A stretch of DNA of 24,504 bases from Bacteroidota bacterium (GTDB lineage Bacteria; Bacteroidota; Ignavibacteria; Ignavibacteriales; Ignavibacteriaceae): contig JAJYCM010000009.1 in the NCBI GenBank assembly GCA_021778375.1, positions 1-24,504 of the forward strand, written 5' to 3'. The notes beneath the pieces are model-generated. The model saw only the letters and a program-made list of their open reading frames with translations, did not search any database and was not told where the DNA came from. This document shows positions 17,846-24,489 of this stretch, in pieces (the first letter of the stretch is position 1; every line of letters starts with the position of its first letter). Position numbers and translations under genes: made by a program.

Positions 17846-17923
17846 TGGATACTTTTTCTAATTATTGTTTGAAATTTTTTGAGTGTAAAGATAAATAATA
17901 CTGGACAATTTATGTACTATCAA

Positions 17924-17964
17924 ACTAAAAATTATGAGCAGCAGTATTAACCGCTGCTCATAAT
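17924..17964 (-). terminator. Strong intrinsic terminator after the secreted Asp/Gly-rich gene
   Basis: A perfect 12-bp stem, ATTATGAGCAGC (17931-17942) with GCTGCTCATAAT (17953-17964) and a 10-base loop. On the minus strand the stem is followed by TTTTTAG, so it ends transcription of the gene at 17977-18363, whose stop is 12 nt away. The perfect stem suggests an abundant monocistronic message. Confidence 0.85.
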
Positions 17965-17976
17965 CAATTTAATAAA

Positions 17977-18363
17977 CTACTTTCGTCCGCTTCTTTGAGC
18001 ATTTCCTTTAGGACCAGTGCCGTCACATATTCCGGTTCCCGTTCCTGTACCATAGCCGCTACCCGTATTAGGACCTAAGCTGTGTTTTCCCGGTACATTG
18101 CCAGAATTGGATCCTCCGCCTTTCATAAATTTATTTCCGCTTCCATCCAATGGGCGAACATAGTCAGAGTCTAGGCAATTTATTATTCCATCGCCGTCAG
18201 AATCAATCGCTCTGTCATTTATACCGTCGCCGTTCGCATCGACGAAACCCATGCCGGTCCTCGGTCCTTTATTTTGTTGAGCAAAAGAATTGCTGCTTAA
18301 GAAAAAAAATCCAAGTAATAAAACGAGGCCGAAGGCAATGAACATTCTTGATGTGGTTTTCAT
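17977..18363 (-). CDS. Small secreted Asp/Gly-loop (EF-hand/TSP3-like) protein
   Basis: 128 residues. A signal peptide (about 1-29, ending SFAQQ) is followed by two calcium-loop-like stretches, DANGDGIND (42-50) and DSDGDGIINCLDSD (54-67), of the D-x-D/N-G-D-G type seen in EF-hand, dockerin and thrombospondin type 3 repeats. The C-terminal half is Gly/Thr/Ser-rich and ends with GTGICDGTGPKG and a basic tail. C63 and C113 are the only cysteines and could form a disulfide. AAAGGAG precedes the ATG. It is divergent from the kinase gene, with a sigma-54-type promoter 47 nt upstream and a strong terminator. A periplasmic or surface metal-binding accessory protein is inferred. The protein at 23156-23437 shares the F-[VI]-D-x-[ND]-G-D-G-I-x-D motif. 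Confidence 0.8.
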   Translation of the reverse strand: MKTTSRMFIAFGLVLLLGFFFLSSNSFAQQNKGPRTGMGFVDANGDGINDRAIDSDGDGIINCLDSDYVRPLDGSGNKFMKGGGSNSGNVPGKHSLGPNTGSGYGTGTGTGICDGTGPKGNAQRSGRK

Positions 18364-18409
18364 AATATAACTCCTTTAATTTTATGTTGATGTTTACAAA
18401 GGATATATA

Positions 18410-18425
18410 TTCAATTGGAGTGCCA
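18410..18425 (-). promoter_or_regulatory. Sigma-54 (-24/-12) promoter of the secreted Asp/Gly gene
   Basis: On the minus strand TGGCACTCCAATTGAA matches TGGCAC-N5-TTGCW with exact spacing; only the -12 C is replaced by A. It predicts a transcript start near 18398 and a leader of about 35 nt containing the AAAGGAG ribosome site. The NtrC-type activator gene next door supports the call. Confidence 0.75.
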
Positions 18426-18485
18426 TTAAAATATTTGGTTATAGAACTAAATTGAAAGACATATATATATATTTAAAAGATCAGC

Positions 18486-18524
18486 TTCGACTATTCAGGC
18501 GTAAAGTGGCGACATTAAGGTCGA
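18486..18524. promoter_or_regulatory. Tandem dyad enhancer between divergent sigma-54 promoters
   Basis: Two dyads of form CGAC-N6-GKCG: CGAC-TATTCA-GGCG (18488-18501) and CGAC-ATTAAG-GTCG (18510-18523). Their starts are 22 bp apart, two helical turns, so both lie on one face of the DNA. The pair sits about 60 bp from the minus-strand promoter and about 48 bp from the plus-strand one, the usual place for an NtrC-family activator site. The same half-sites with the same spacing recur at 22019-22057. Confidence 0.62.
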
Positions 18525-18570
18525 TAAATATTATTATGTAATTATTATAAATTTTATAATCTTATAAGAG

Positions 18571-18586
18571 TGGCATTTTAATTGTT
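18571..18586 (+). promoter_or_regulatory. Sigma-54 (-24/-12) promoter of the kinase/regulator operon
   Basis: TGGCATTTTAATTGTT matches TGGCAC-N5-TTGCW in spacing, with T for C at the end of the -24 box and T for C at the -12 position. The predicted start near 18597 gives a short leader of about 20 nt before the ATG at 18617. The pair would be autoregulated by its own activator. Confidence 0.62.
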
Positions 18587-18616
18587 TTAGAAAAGGGTGT
18601 AAAAAGATTGTTTAGC

Positions 18617-20644
18617 ATGAAAAACACATTTAAGCTGCAGCCTAAAATCGTTATAGTCATTTCCGTAATAATCGGAATTGTAATGATTACCTCAGCCTAT
18701 TTTGAATTAAATGAAAGTAAGAAGGAAATATTCCGTGTACTTTCAGAGCAATCCTCATCACTTATTGAGACAATTTCTTTAAGCAGCCTAAATACTCTTA
18801 GTTCAAGCAACGAGATAGAAAACTTAATTGCCGAGCGTCTTTTAGATAATGCAAGGTTAATTAGAAACTTAGACAGTCTGAATCTACTGTCCGAACAAAG
18901 CCTCACACAAATAGGAAAAGTAAATAAACTTTACAGAATTAATATATTTGATAAGAAAGGAAACAGGATATTATCCAACCGTATTCCTTTACCGGGTCAT
19001 ATCCACCCCGAGGGAAATGTAAACAGGTTTAACGAGCTAAAGCCAATCCTAACGGGAGAAACAAAGGAGATGGTCATTGGTTTGAAAAATGCCCAGTACG
19101 TTGAGGGAGAGAGGTTTGCAGTTGCTGTTGCAAGAGTACACAATAGAGGAGCCATCGTTATTAATCTTGATGCAAAAGATTTCCTTGAGTTTAGAAAGAA
19201 AATAGGTATAGGTAGAATTATCCGTGACATTGCGGATAATGCGGGTATAGAATATATCGCTCTACAGGATACTGAAGGAATACTTGCCGCAAGTACCAGC
19301 GTCAAGTCGATGGATCCAATAACAGGAGATGAGTTTCTTGGAAAAGCAATGCGCTTGGACTCAATATTCATAAGGGTGGCTATGTTCAATGATCAAGAGG
19401 TATATGAAGTCGTCAAGCGTTTGGAGATCGAAGGTGACGTTATCGGCATTTATAGAATCGGTATTTCTCTGGATGAAGTTAAAAATATAGAAGCCAAGAT
19501 GTACCGGAGAATGATAGTTATTTCCCTATTGCTGGCAGCTATTTCTATTATAGTATTAAGCATAATATTTACAACTCAAAATCTAAAGGCAGTGTCAAAG
19601 GAATTCAGCAAGTTTAAGACTTTCACTGGCACTGTATTGGAAAATATGGGCGAGGCGGTGATAGTAATAAATATTGATAACACGATTACACTATTTAATA
19701 AATCTGCAGAAGACCTATTTAAGATTAAAAGTGATGCTGTAATAAATCATAAATTAAATGAAGGCTCAACGGGTGCTGTAGATTTTATTACTGGTGAAAT
19801 ATTAAATCAAGGTAGCGATATTGACGATATTCAAAAGTTAGTAGAGATTGATGGACAGATGAAATACTTGTCGTTAAATATAAGTAGAAATATTAACGAC
19901 AGGGGTGAAATAGAAAATTACACAATAGTAATCAAGGATTTTACGGATAGAAAGAATTTAGAAGATCAGACAAGGCGTCAGGAAAAGCTTGTGGCAATGG
20001 GAGAACTTGCCTCAGGAGTTGCACATGAAATTCGTAATCCTATCAATGCTATCGGAATGATAGCTCAAAGGTTAAATAAAGAATTCAAGCCGGCAGAGGA
20101 TACTGAAGAATACTCGTCAATTACCATGATTCTTAAGGATGAAGTAACCCGAATAAATAAGATCATTACTCAGTTTCTAAACTATGCGAAGCCTTTGGAA
20201 ATCCAGCAGCAAAGGATTAACGCTAAAACCTTTTTTGATGGCATATATCAATTATTTATAGATCAGTCTAAGTTGAAGAAGATTGACTTTGAAATTATAC
20301 ATGATAATTCATTGAAAATTAATATTGATCCCGAATTAATGAAACAGGCATTACTGAACGTAGTCCAAAATGCTATAGATGCAGTTACTGATGGTGGAAA
20401 AATAACAATCAAGTACTATAAAAAAGAAGACAATTTTATTATTGTTGTAGAAGACAACGGTACTGGTATTCCCGAAGATCGATTAAAGAGAATATTCGAT
20501 TTATATTTTACAACTAAGAAGGACGGCAATGGTTTGGGGCTAAGCATATCCCAGAAGATTATTAGTCAGCATAACGGCTCTATAGAAGTAAAGAGCCAAA
20601 TTAATAAAGGAACAATCTTTAAAATTAAATTACCGATAACATGA
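18617..20644 (+). CDS. Membrane sensor histidine kinase (NtrB/ZraS type)
   Basis: About 675 residues. Numbering from the TTG at 18608: one membrane helix near 13-31, a long extracytoplasmic sensor region (about 32-300, with Cache-like strands such as RINIFDKKGNRILSN and IEYIALQDTEGILAAS), a second helix about 302-323, a PAS domain (about 340-440, VLENMGEAVIVINIDNTITLFNKSAEDLF), then HisKA with phosphoacceptor H473 in VAHEIRNPINAI and a HATPase_c domain with NVVQNAIDAV, EDNGTGIPEDR and GNGLGLSIS. It should sense an envelope signal and phosphorylate the regulator, whose ATG overlaps its stop by 4 nt. I prefer the ATG at 18617 because the predicted transcript starts near 18597; TTG at 18608 is possible. 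The ligand is unknown. Confidence 0.92.
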   Translation: MKNTFKLQPKIVIVISVIIGIVMITSAYFELNESKKEIFRVLSEQSSSLIETISLSSLNTLSSSNEIENLIAERLLDNARLIRNLDSLNLLSEQSLTQIGKVNKLYRINIFDKKGNRILSNRIPLPGHIHPEGNVNRFNELKPILTGETKEMVIGLKNAQYVEGERFAVAVARVHNRGAIVINLDAKDFLEFRKKIGIGRIIRDIADNAGIEYIALQDTEGILAASTSVKSMDPITGDEFLGKAMRLDSIFIRVAMFNDQEVYEVVKRLEIEGDVIGIYRIGISLDEVKNIEAKMYRRMIVISLLLAAISIIVLSIIFTTQNLKAVSKEFSKFKTFTGTVLENMGEAVIVINIDNTITLFNKSAEDLFKIKSDAVINHKLNEGSTGAVDFITGEILNQGSDIDDIQKLVEIDGQMKYLSLNISRNINDRGEIENYTIVIKDFTDRKNLEDQTRRQEKLVAMGELASGVAHEIRNPINAIGMIAQRLNKEFKPAEDTEEYSSITMILKDEVTRINKIITQFLNYAKPLEIQQQRINAKTFFDGIYQLFIDQSKLKKIDFEIIHDNSLKINIDPELMKQALLNVVQNAIDAVTDGGKITIKYYKKEDNFIIVVEDNGTGIPEDRLKRIFDLYFTTKKDGNGLGLSISQKIISQHNGSIEVKSQINKGTIFKIKLPIT

Positions 20645-22005
20645 AAAAATATTCTATATTACTAATCGATGACGAAAAGTCTCAAAGAGACATTTTAAGC
20701 GGCTATCTAAAGAAGAAGGGTTACACGATATTTACAGCAATATCAGGGGAAGACGGAATAAAGATTGCAAAGGAGAATTTAATCGATATTATTCTTTCTG
20801 ATTTTAAGATGCCGGATATGACCGGTATAGAGGTTCTTGAAGAGGTTAAAAAGATGAACCCGGAAATCAGCTTCATAATAATAACTGCGTTTGGAACAGT
20901 TGAAAACGCAGTTAAGGCAATGCGACTTGGTGCAGACGACTATATCTCAAAACCGGTTGATCTAGATGAACTTGATATTCTTATAGATAAAATTATTGGG
21001 CATAAAGATCTGAAGTCTGAAAATGAAATGCTCAAAACACAACTGCAGGAGAAGTATAGAATATCTGCTGTAATATCAGAATCGCCGAATATGGCTAATG
21101 TAATTAATATTGCAGTGCGTGTTGCGGAAAGCAAAGCTACAGTACTTATTACAGGCGAAAGCGGCACGGGTAAAGAAGTAATTGCGAAATCAATTCACTA
21201 TCTAAGCTCTAGAAAGGACAAACCTTTTGTTGCTGTTAATATTCCCGCACTTTCTGCTACCCTAATTGAGAGTGAATTGTTCGGACACGAAAAAGGATCT
21301 TTTACTGGAGCAGATAAGATGAGCAAAGGACGATTTGAGCTCGCAGATAAAGGTACGATTTTCTTGGATGAAATCGGTGATATTCCTCTTGGCACACAGG
21401 TAAAGCTTCTACGCGTACTGCAAGAACAACAAATTGAAAGAGTCGGCTCTGCCGAAGGCATCAACATTGACACACGGATTATTGCTGCTACTAATCAGAA
21501 CCTTGAAAAGAAAATCAAGGATGGCGCCTTCAGAGAAGATTTATTTTACAGGTTGAATATTGTGTCGATAAATATTCCACCGCTTCGTGAAAGGAAGGAA
21601 GATATTCTTTCGTTAATAGAGTTTTTTATAAAGAAATACTCCGAAGAAAATCACAAGAAAGATATCGAAATATCTAAGGAGGCGCTAGATAGGTTGTTGA
21701 AATATAATTATCCCGGCAATGTAAGAGAACTTGAAAACATCATAGAAAGAGCGGTTGTACTTTCAAGAAGAAATGTCGTTAGTGTTAATGATTTGCCATT
21801 TGGCGTTAAAGGGCTTGTTGAAGAGGAAAGATTAGATGATCTGACTACCGGCACGCTATCCGAACAGGTAGAAGCTCTAGAGAAGAAAATGATATATAAC
21901 GCTTTGAAAAAAACCAACGGAAATCAGACTCAAGCCGGGAAGCTTCTAGGTCTTACAGAAAGAAACTTGAGGTATAAACTAAATAAATACAATATTCAAA
22001 ATTAA
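20641..22005 (+). CDS. Sigma-54-dependent response regulator (NtrC/ZraR family)
   Basis: 454 residues in three domains. The receiver (1-120) has the acidic pair D10/D11, phosphoacceptor D54 (LSDFKMPDMTG) and K in YISKPVD. The AAA+ domain (about 140-375) has Walker A GESGTGKE (from G172), the sigma-54 contact loop GSFTGA (219-224, a Ser variant of GAFTGA) and Walker B GTIFLDEIGD, with FREDLFYRLNIV and the PGNVRELEN end. A Fis-type helix-turn-helix follows (NGNQTQAGKLLGLTERNLRYKL). It should activate RNA polymerase with sigma-54 by ATP hydrolysis. Co-translated with the kinase. The three TGGCAY-N5-TTG promoters around it are the obvious targets. Confidence 0.95.
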   Translation: MKKYSILLIDDEKSQRDILSGYLKKKGYTIFTAISGEDGIKIAKENLIDIILSDFKMPDMTGIEVLEEVKKMNPEISFIIITAFGTVENAVKAMRLGADDYISKPVDLDELDILIDKIIGHKDLKSENEMLKTQLQEKYRISAVISESPNMANVINIAVRVAESKATVLITGESGTGKEVIAKSIHYLSSRKDKPFVAVNIPALSATLIESELFGHEKGSFTGADKMSKGRFELADKGTIFLDEIGDIPLGTQVKLLRVLQEQQIERVGSAEGINIDTRIIAATNQNLEKKIKDGAFREDLFYRLNIVSINIPPLRERKEDILSLIEFFIKKYSEENHKKDIEISKEALDRLLKYNYPGNVRELENIIERAVVLSRRNVVSVNDLPFGVKGLVEEERLDDLTTGTLSEQVEALEKKMIYNALKKTNGNQTQAGKLLGLTERNLRYKLNKYNIQN

Positions 22006-22018
22006 TATAGCTCTATAA

Positions 22019-22057
22019 TTCGACGTTTAAGGCGAGCTTTCCCGTTAATTTGGTCGA
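22019..22057. promoter_or_regulatory. Second copy of the tandem dyad, between convergent genes
   Basis: TTCGAC, AGGCG and GGTCGA occur here at exactly the offsets found at 18486-18524; 24 of 39 positions match, including every half-site. It comprises CGAC-GTTTAA-GGCG (22021-22034) and a degenerate CGTT-AATTTG-GTCG (22043-22056), 22 bp apart. It lies in the 56-bp gap between the regulator stop and the barrel-protein stop, an odd place for an activator site. It could be a distal enhancer, a decoy, or a boundary repeat of the kinase/regulator cassette. Confidence 0.45.
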
Positions 22058-22061
22058 GTTC

Positions 22062-23159
22062 CTACAATCCCCATTCAAAACTTATTGAGAATATTTGATT
22101 GTCGTACATATAAAAGGCATCGTTTGAATTATTCTTTATATAATTCCATTTAATTGATGCTGATAAACCGGTTATTATACTATTCAGATTAGTTAGAAAT
22201 TCAATTCCAACCGCATATTGTTTGTCATTGCGGTTTTCGTTTAAGTAATAACCATCAATAGTTGCAGCTTGGAGATTAGAAAAATTCCTAGTTGAATAAC
22301 CAAACTCAATTTTAGAGCTTATTTTTGATGATAATATTTGCGTAAATGCAACTCCAAAGTCATACCCATCATTAGAGTATATATCGTTAAATATTTCTTC
22401 TTCATAAAAAATCAAATCACCCGAATATAAATACCTTGTTGAACTTGTAAGATTTGTTCTTAGGTTAAAATACCCAGACAGACCTGAATACTCAGCTAAT
22501 GATTGTGATAGATTAAGATATAGACTTAGCTGAGAAGTTCCGTTCTTCGAGGAAGAATCGGCAGTGTTTTCCAAATAGTTTTTGAAGTAAATCTCCGAGC
22601 CGATCAATAAAGTTGTTTTAGTTGAAAAGGTTGTAGAATATTTTATAAAGCCTTTGTTTTCATTATACGAAAATACAGATAGATTTTTATAATCGTTTTT
22701 ACTAAACAAATAGCCTAAAAGTATGAAGCTATCTTCGCTTAGAGAATGGCGATAATTAGCGTATAAGGACAATTGATTAAAATCAAAGGTAGAATATTCA
22801 TCACGGTTATTTCTAAAACTGTAATTAATGCCTATATTTAGCGGGTTATCATCTTCCGCAAAAAGAAACGTATTTACTATTCCGAGTTTATGAGAATTTG
22901 AGGACTTAGATAAGTTCTCATTAAAATAGCCGAAATTGTTCATGTAATAGAACTGCAGATTATTTCTTTCGCTTTCGAAATTATAACCAGTACTAAAGGA
23001 AACGCTGCTTATAAAGTCGGAGGCTTTCATTGAATTATTATAAATATTATCATCGTAGTAATTTTCAACTTTTAATGTTATAGGAATCTGCGAAAATATT
23101 TTATCCTGAACGCTAAGGAAGATCAGCGCAATAATTATTATTATAAAATAATTTTTCAT
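22062..23159 (-). CDS. Putative outer-membrane beta-barrel protein
   Basis: 365 residues. A signal peptide (about 1-23, ending IFSQ) is followed throughout by alternating hydrophobic/polar strands rich in Tyr, Phe, Ser and Asn, for example YYDDNIYNNSMKASDFISSVSFSTGYNFE near the start, with turns of N, D and S. It ends in an aromatic strand, QIFSISFEWGL, as typical of outer-membrane barrels. I recognise no named family; the pattern suggests roughly 14-16 strands, an estimate only. Its ATG overlaps by 4 nt the stop of the small secreted D-x-D-G-D-G protein upstream, so the two are co-translated from a sigma-54-type promoter. It could be a channel or anchor for that protein. Confidence 0.75.
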   Translation of the reverse strand: MKNYFIIIIIALIFLSVQDKIFSQIPITLKVENYYDDNIYNNSMKASDFISSVSFSTGYNFESERNNLQFYYMNNFGYFNENLSKSSNSHKLGIVNTFLFAEDDNPLNIGINYSFRNNRDEYSTFDFNQLSLYANYRHSLSEDSFILLGYLFSKNDYKNLSVFSYNENKGFIKYSTTFSTKTTLLIGSEIYFKNYLENTADSSSKNGTSQLSLYLNLSQSLAEYSGLSGYFNLRTNLTSSTRYLYSGDLIFYEEEIFNDIYSNDGYDFGVAFTQILSSKISSKIEFGYSTRNFSNLQAATIDGYYLNENRNDKQYAVGIEFLTNLNSIITGLSASIKWNYIKNNSNDAFYMYDNQIFSISFEWGL

Positions 23160-23437
23160 CTTCTTGGGCCTTTATCTCCTGAGGCGCCTTTCTTATATTG
23201 ATGCCGCTGCTGCATTTTCTCAAAGCTCATTCCGTTAGCACGGTGATCGCAAATGCCGTCTCCGTCCTTATCGATAAAGACATCTTTCTTTTTCTTCTGT
23301 TTGCTGAAGGAAGGATCCGCTTTTTCATCCGCAGTTTTTTCAATTTTGTTTTCCTGTTTTACTTTTGTAGAGTCATCAGCCGGCAATGCTACAAAACTAA
23401 CTACAATTGCAAATAGTAAAGTGATTATATATTTCAT
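23156..23437 (-). CDS. Small secreted D-x-D-G-D-G protein
   Basis: 93 residues from the ATG at 23437: signal peptide (about 1-20, KYIITLLFAIVVSFVALPA), a Lys/Glu-rich linker, a run of lysines (48-51), one calcium-loop-like motif DKDGDGICDHR (56-66) with a lone cysteine (C63), then a Gln/Lys/Arg-rich basic tail. An in-frame start at 23503 would add 22 residues but lies upstream of the sigma-54 promoter and lacks a signal-peptide-like beginning, whereas AAAGGTA precedes 23437. The F-I-D-x-D-G-D-G-I-x-D motif matches that of the protein at 17977-18363. Function unknown; metal or calcium binding in the periplasm or at the surface is inferred. Confidence 0.72.
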   Translation of the reverse strand: MKYIITLLFAIVVSFVALPADDSTKVKQENKIEKTADEKADPSFSKQKKKKDVFIDKDGDGICDHRANGMSFEKMQQRHQYKKGASGDKGPRR

Positions 23438-23464
23438 TTGGGTACCTTTGTTTGAAGCATAAGG

Positions 23465-23480
23465 ATCAAATGCAATGCCA
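23465..23480 (-). promoter_or_regulatory. Sigma-54 (-24/-12) promoter of the secreted protein/barrel operon
   Basis: On the minus strand TGGCATTGCATTTGAT matches TGGCAC-N5-TTGCW with exact spacing and A for C at -12. The predicted start near 23453 leaves a leader of about 16 nt with the ribosome site AAAGGTA, which fixes the start codon at 23437. Confidence 0.7.
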
Positions 23481-23532
23481 ATGTAATTATTATTCAGCCA
23501 CATTAAGCAAATACATATTATGCTAAATTGTC

Positions 23533-23580
23533 TGCATAACGTGGGTTATTCATATGGATTTATTTAACTCACGTTACGCA
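23533..23580. repeat. Inverted pair of the TGCRTAACGTGRGTTA motif
   Basis: TGCATAACGTGGGTTA (23533-23548) and TAACTCACGTTACGCA (23565-23580) form a 16-bp inverted repeat with two mismatches and a 16-base loop. The right arm is also the left end of the hairpin element that follows. Confidence 0.65.
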
Positions 23581-23772
23581 TGTTTTTTTCTATTGCCCCG
23601 CCATTTATGGCGGGGGTTAAATAGACCTTAAAACTTATGGCTTTAGCCTCATTTTAGCTCAAAATCTGGCTAAAGCCAATCAACCTATATAATTTTATTC
23701 CCCGACATAAAACTGCCTGACCGGTTGGCAGGTATCGGGGCAATTGATAGTATCATAATGCATAAGGTGAGT
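23574..23772. repeat. Multi-hairpin repeat element without coding capacity
   Basis: About 190 bp bounded by TTACGCA (23574-23580) and TGCATAAGGTGAGT (23759-23772), inverted versions of one end motif. Inside are three hairpins: CCCCGCCA/TGGCGGGG (23596-23615), TGGCTTTAGCC/GGCTAAAGCCA (23638-23678) and CCCCGA..CTGCC/GGCAG..TCGGGG (23700-23740). The end motif also borders the 4996-5096 element. It looks like a non-autonomous mobile or REP-like repeat. Together with 23581-23970 it accounts for most of the long gene-free stretch here. Confidence 0.6.
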
Positions 23773-23903
23773 AATTAATTCAAACGGTAAGAATTTATTT
23801 GTTGAGAACTATAATTGAAATACTTTGGCGGCTTTATGGTTAATTGTGAAAATAACAAAATTAGTTTCTTAGGGGCCCGGTTAATTGGTCTATATTGACG
23901 GTC

Positions 23904-23942
23904 ACAGAAATTTAAGGCGTCATTTTGTACGTTAATTACCGA
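23904..23942. promoter_or_regulatory. Possible third, degenerate dyad-type site
   Basis: TTTAAGGCG (23911-23919) is identical to the 9-mer at 22026-22034, and CGA follows at the same offset as in the two better copies (23940-23942), but the first half-site is missing. It lies upstream of both the CHRD gene (+) and, at a distance of about 420 bp, the secreted-protein/barrel operon (-). No sigma-54 promoter was found between it and the CHRD gene. Confidence 0.25.
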
Positions 23943-23970
23943 AATAAGAAATATATTGGGAGAAGAAATT

Positions 23971-24489
23971 ATGAAAAAACTATTTGTTCTTTGTGTGGCG
24001 ATTTTGTCTATTCTGTTTGTAACAAATTTCTCTGCTGCCGCAATAAGTCATCCCGGCGGCAAAACCGCATTATCATCAAAATCAGCCGCTTATAAACCTG
24101 TAAAGAAAACTCAAAAATATGTTTTCAAGGCTGTCCTTACAGGCAAGTTTAAATCTCCGGCTGTTAAAACAAAAGCAAATGGAAATGCAGTCTTTGTTTT
24201 TAGCAAGGATGGAAAAGAACTTTTTTACAAACTTTACGTTTACGGCATTGACAGTGTTGCAATGGCGCACATTCATCACGGTACTATGGGAAAAGAAGGA
24301 CAAATTGTTGCTTGGCTTTATAAAGGGAAAATTACCGGCAAGTTTAATGGACTGCTCTCAAAAGGTACTTTAACGAATAAGGATCTTAACCTTACTAGCT
24401 TAAGAAGCTGGATTAAATCCGGCGATGCTTATGTGCTTGTTCATACTCAGATGAATCCAAACGGTGAAATAGGCGGATTGATTAAATAG
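23971..24489 (+). CDS. Secreted CHRD-domain protein
   Basis: 172 residues. A signal peptide (about 1-24, FVLCVAILSILFVTNFSAAA) is followed by a basic Ser/Lys linker and a CHRD domain: VFKAVLTGKFKSPAVKTKANGNAVFVF, LFYKLYVYGIDSVAMAHIHHG with the conserved AHIH, GQIVAWLY, and the closing DAYVLVHTQMNPNGEIGGLI. CHRD domains occur in chordin and many bacterial exported proteins; no biochemical role is established for the bacterial ones. The ATG at 23971 follows GGGAGAAG by 5 nt; an in-frame TTG at 23956 would sit on the ribosome site. The protein is complete within the window. The next gene is outside. Confidence 0.88.
   Translation: MKKLFVLCVAILSILFVTNFSAAAISHPGGKTALSSKSAAYKPVKKTQKYVFKAVLTGKFKSPAVKTKANGNAVFVFSKDGKELFYKLYVYGIDSVAMAHIHHGTMGKEGQIVAWLYKGKITGKFNGLLSKGTLTNKDLNLTSLRSWIKSGDAYVLVHTQMNPNGEIGGLIK

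Noticed and set aside
23438..23503. Longer start for the small secreted protein at 23503
   Set aside because: It lies upstream of the sigma-54 promoter at 23465-23480, has no signal-peptide-like beginning and no good ribosome site; the ATG at 23437 has all three.
23870..23955. Sigma-54 promoter for the CHRD gene
   Set aside because: The nearest candidates (TGGTCT... at 23886 and TGGCGG... near 23826) fail on spacing or on the -12 box.
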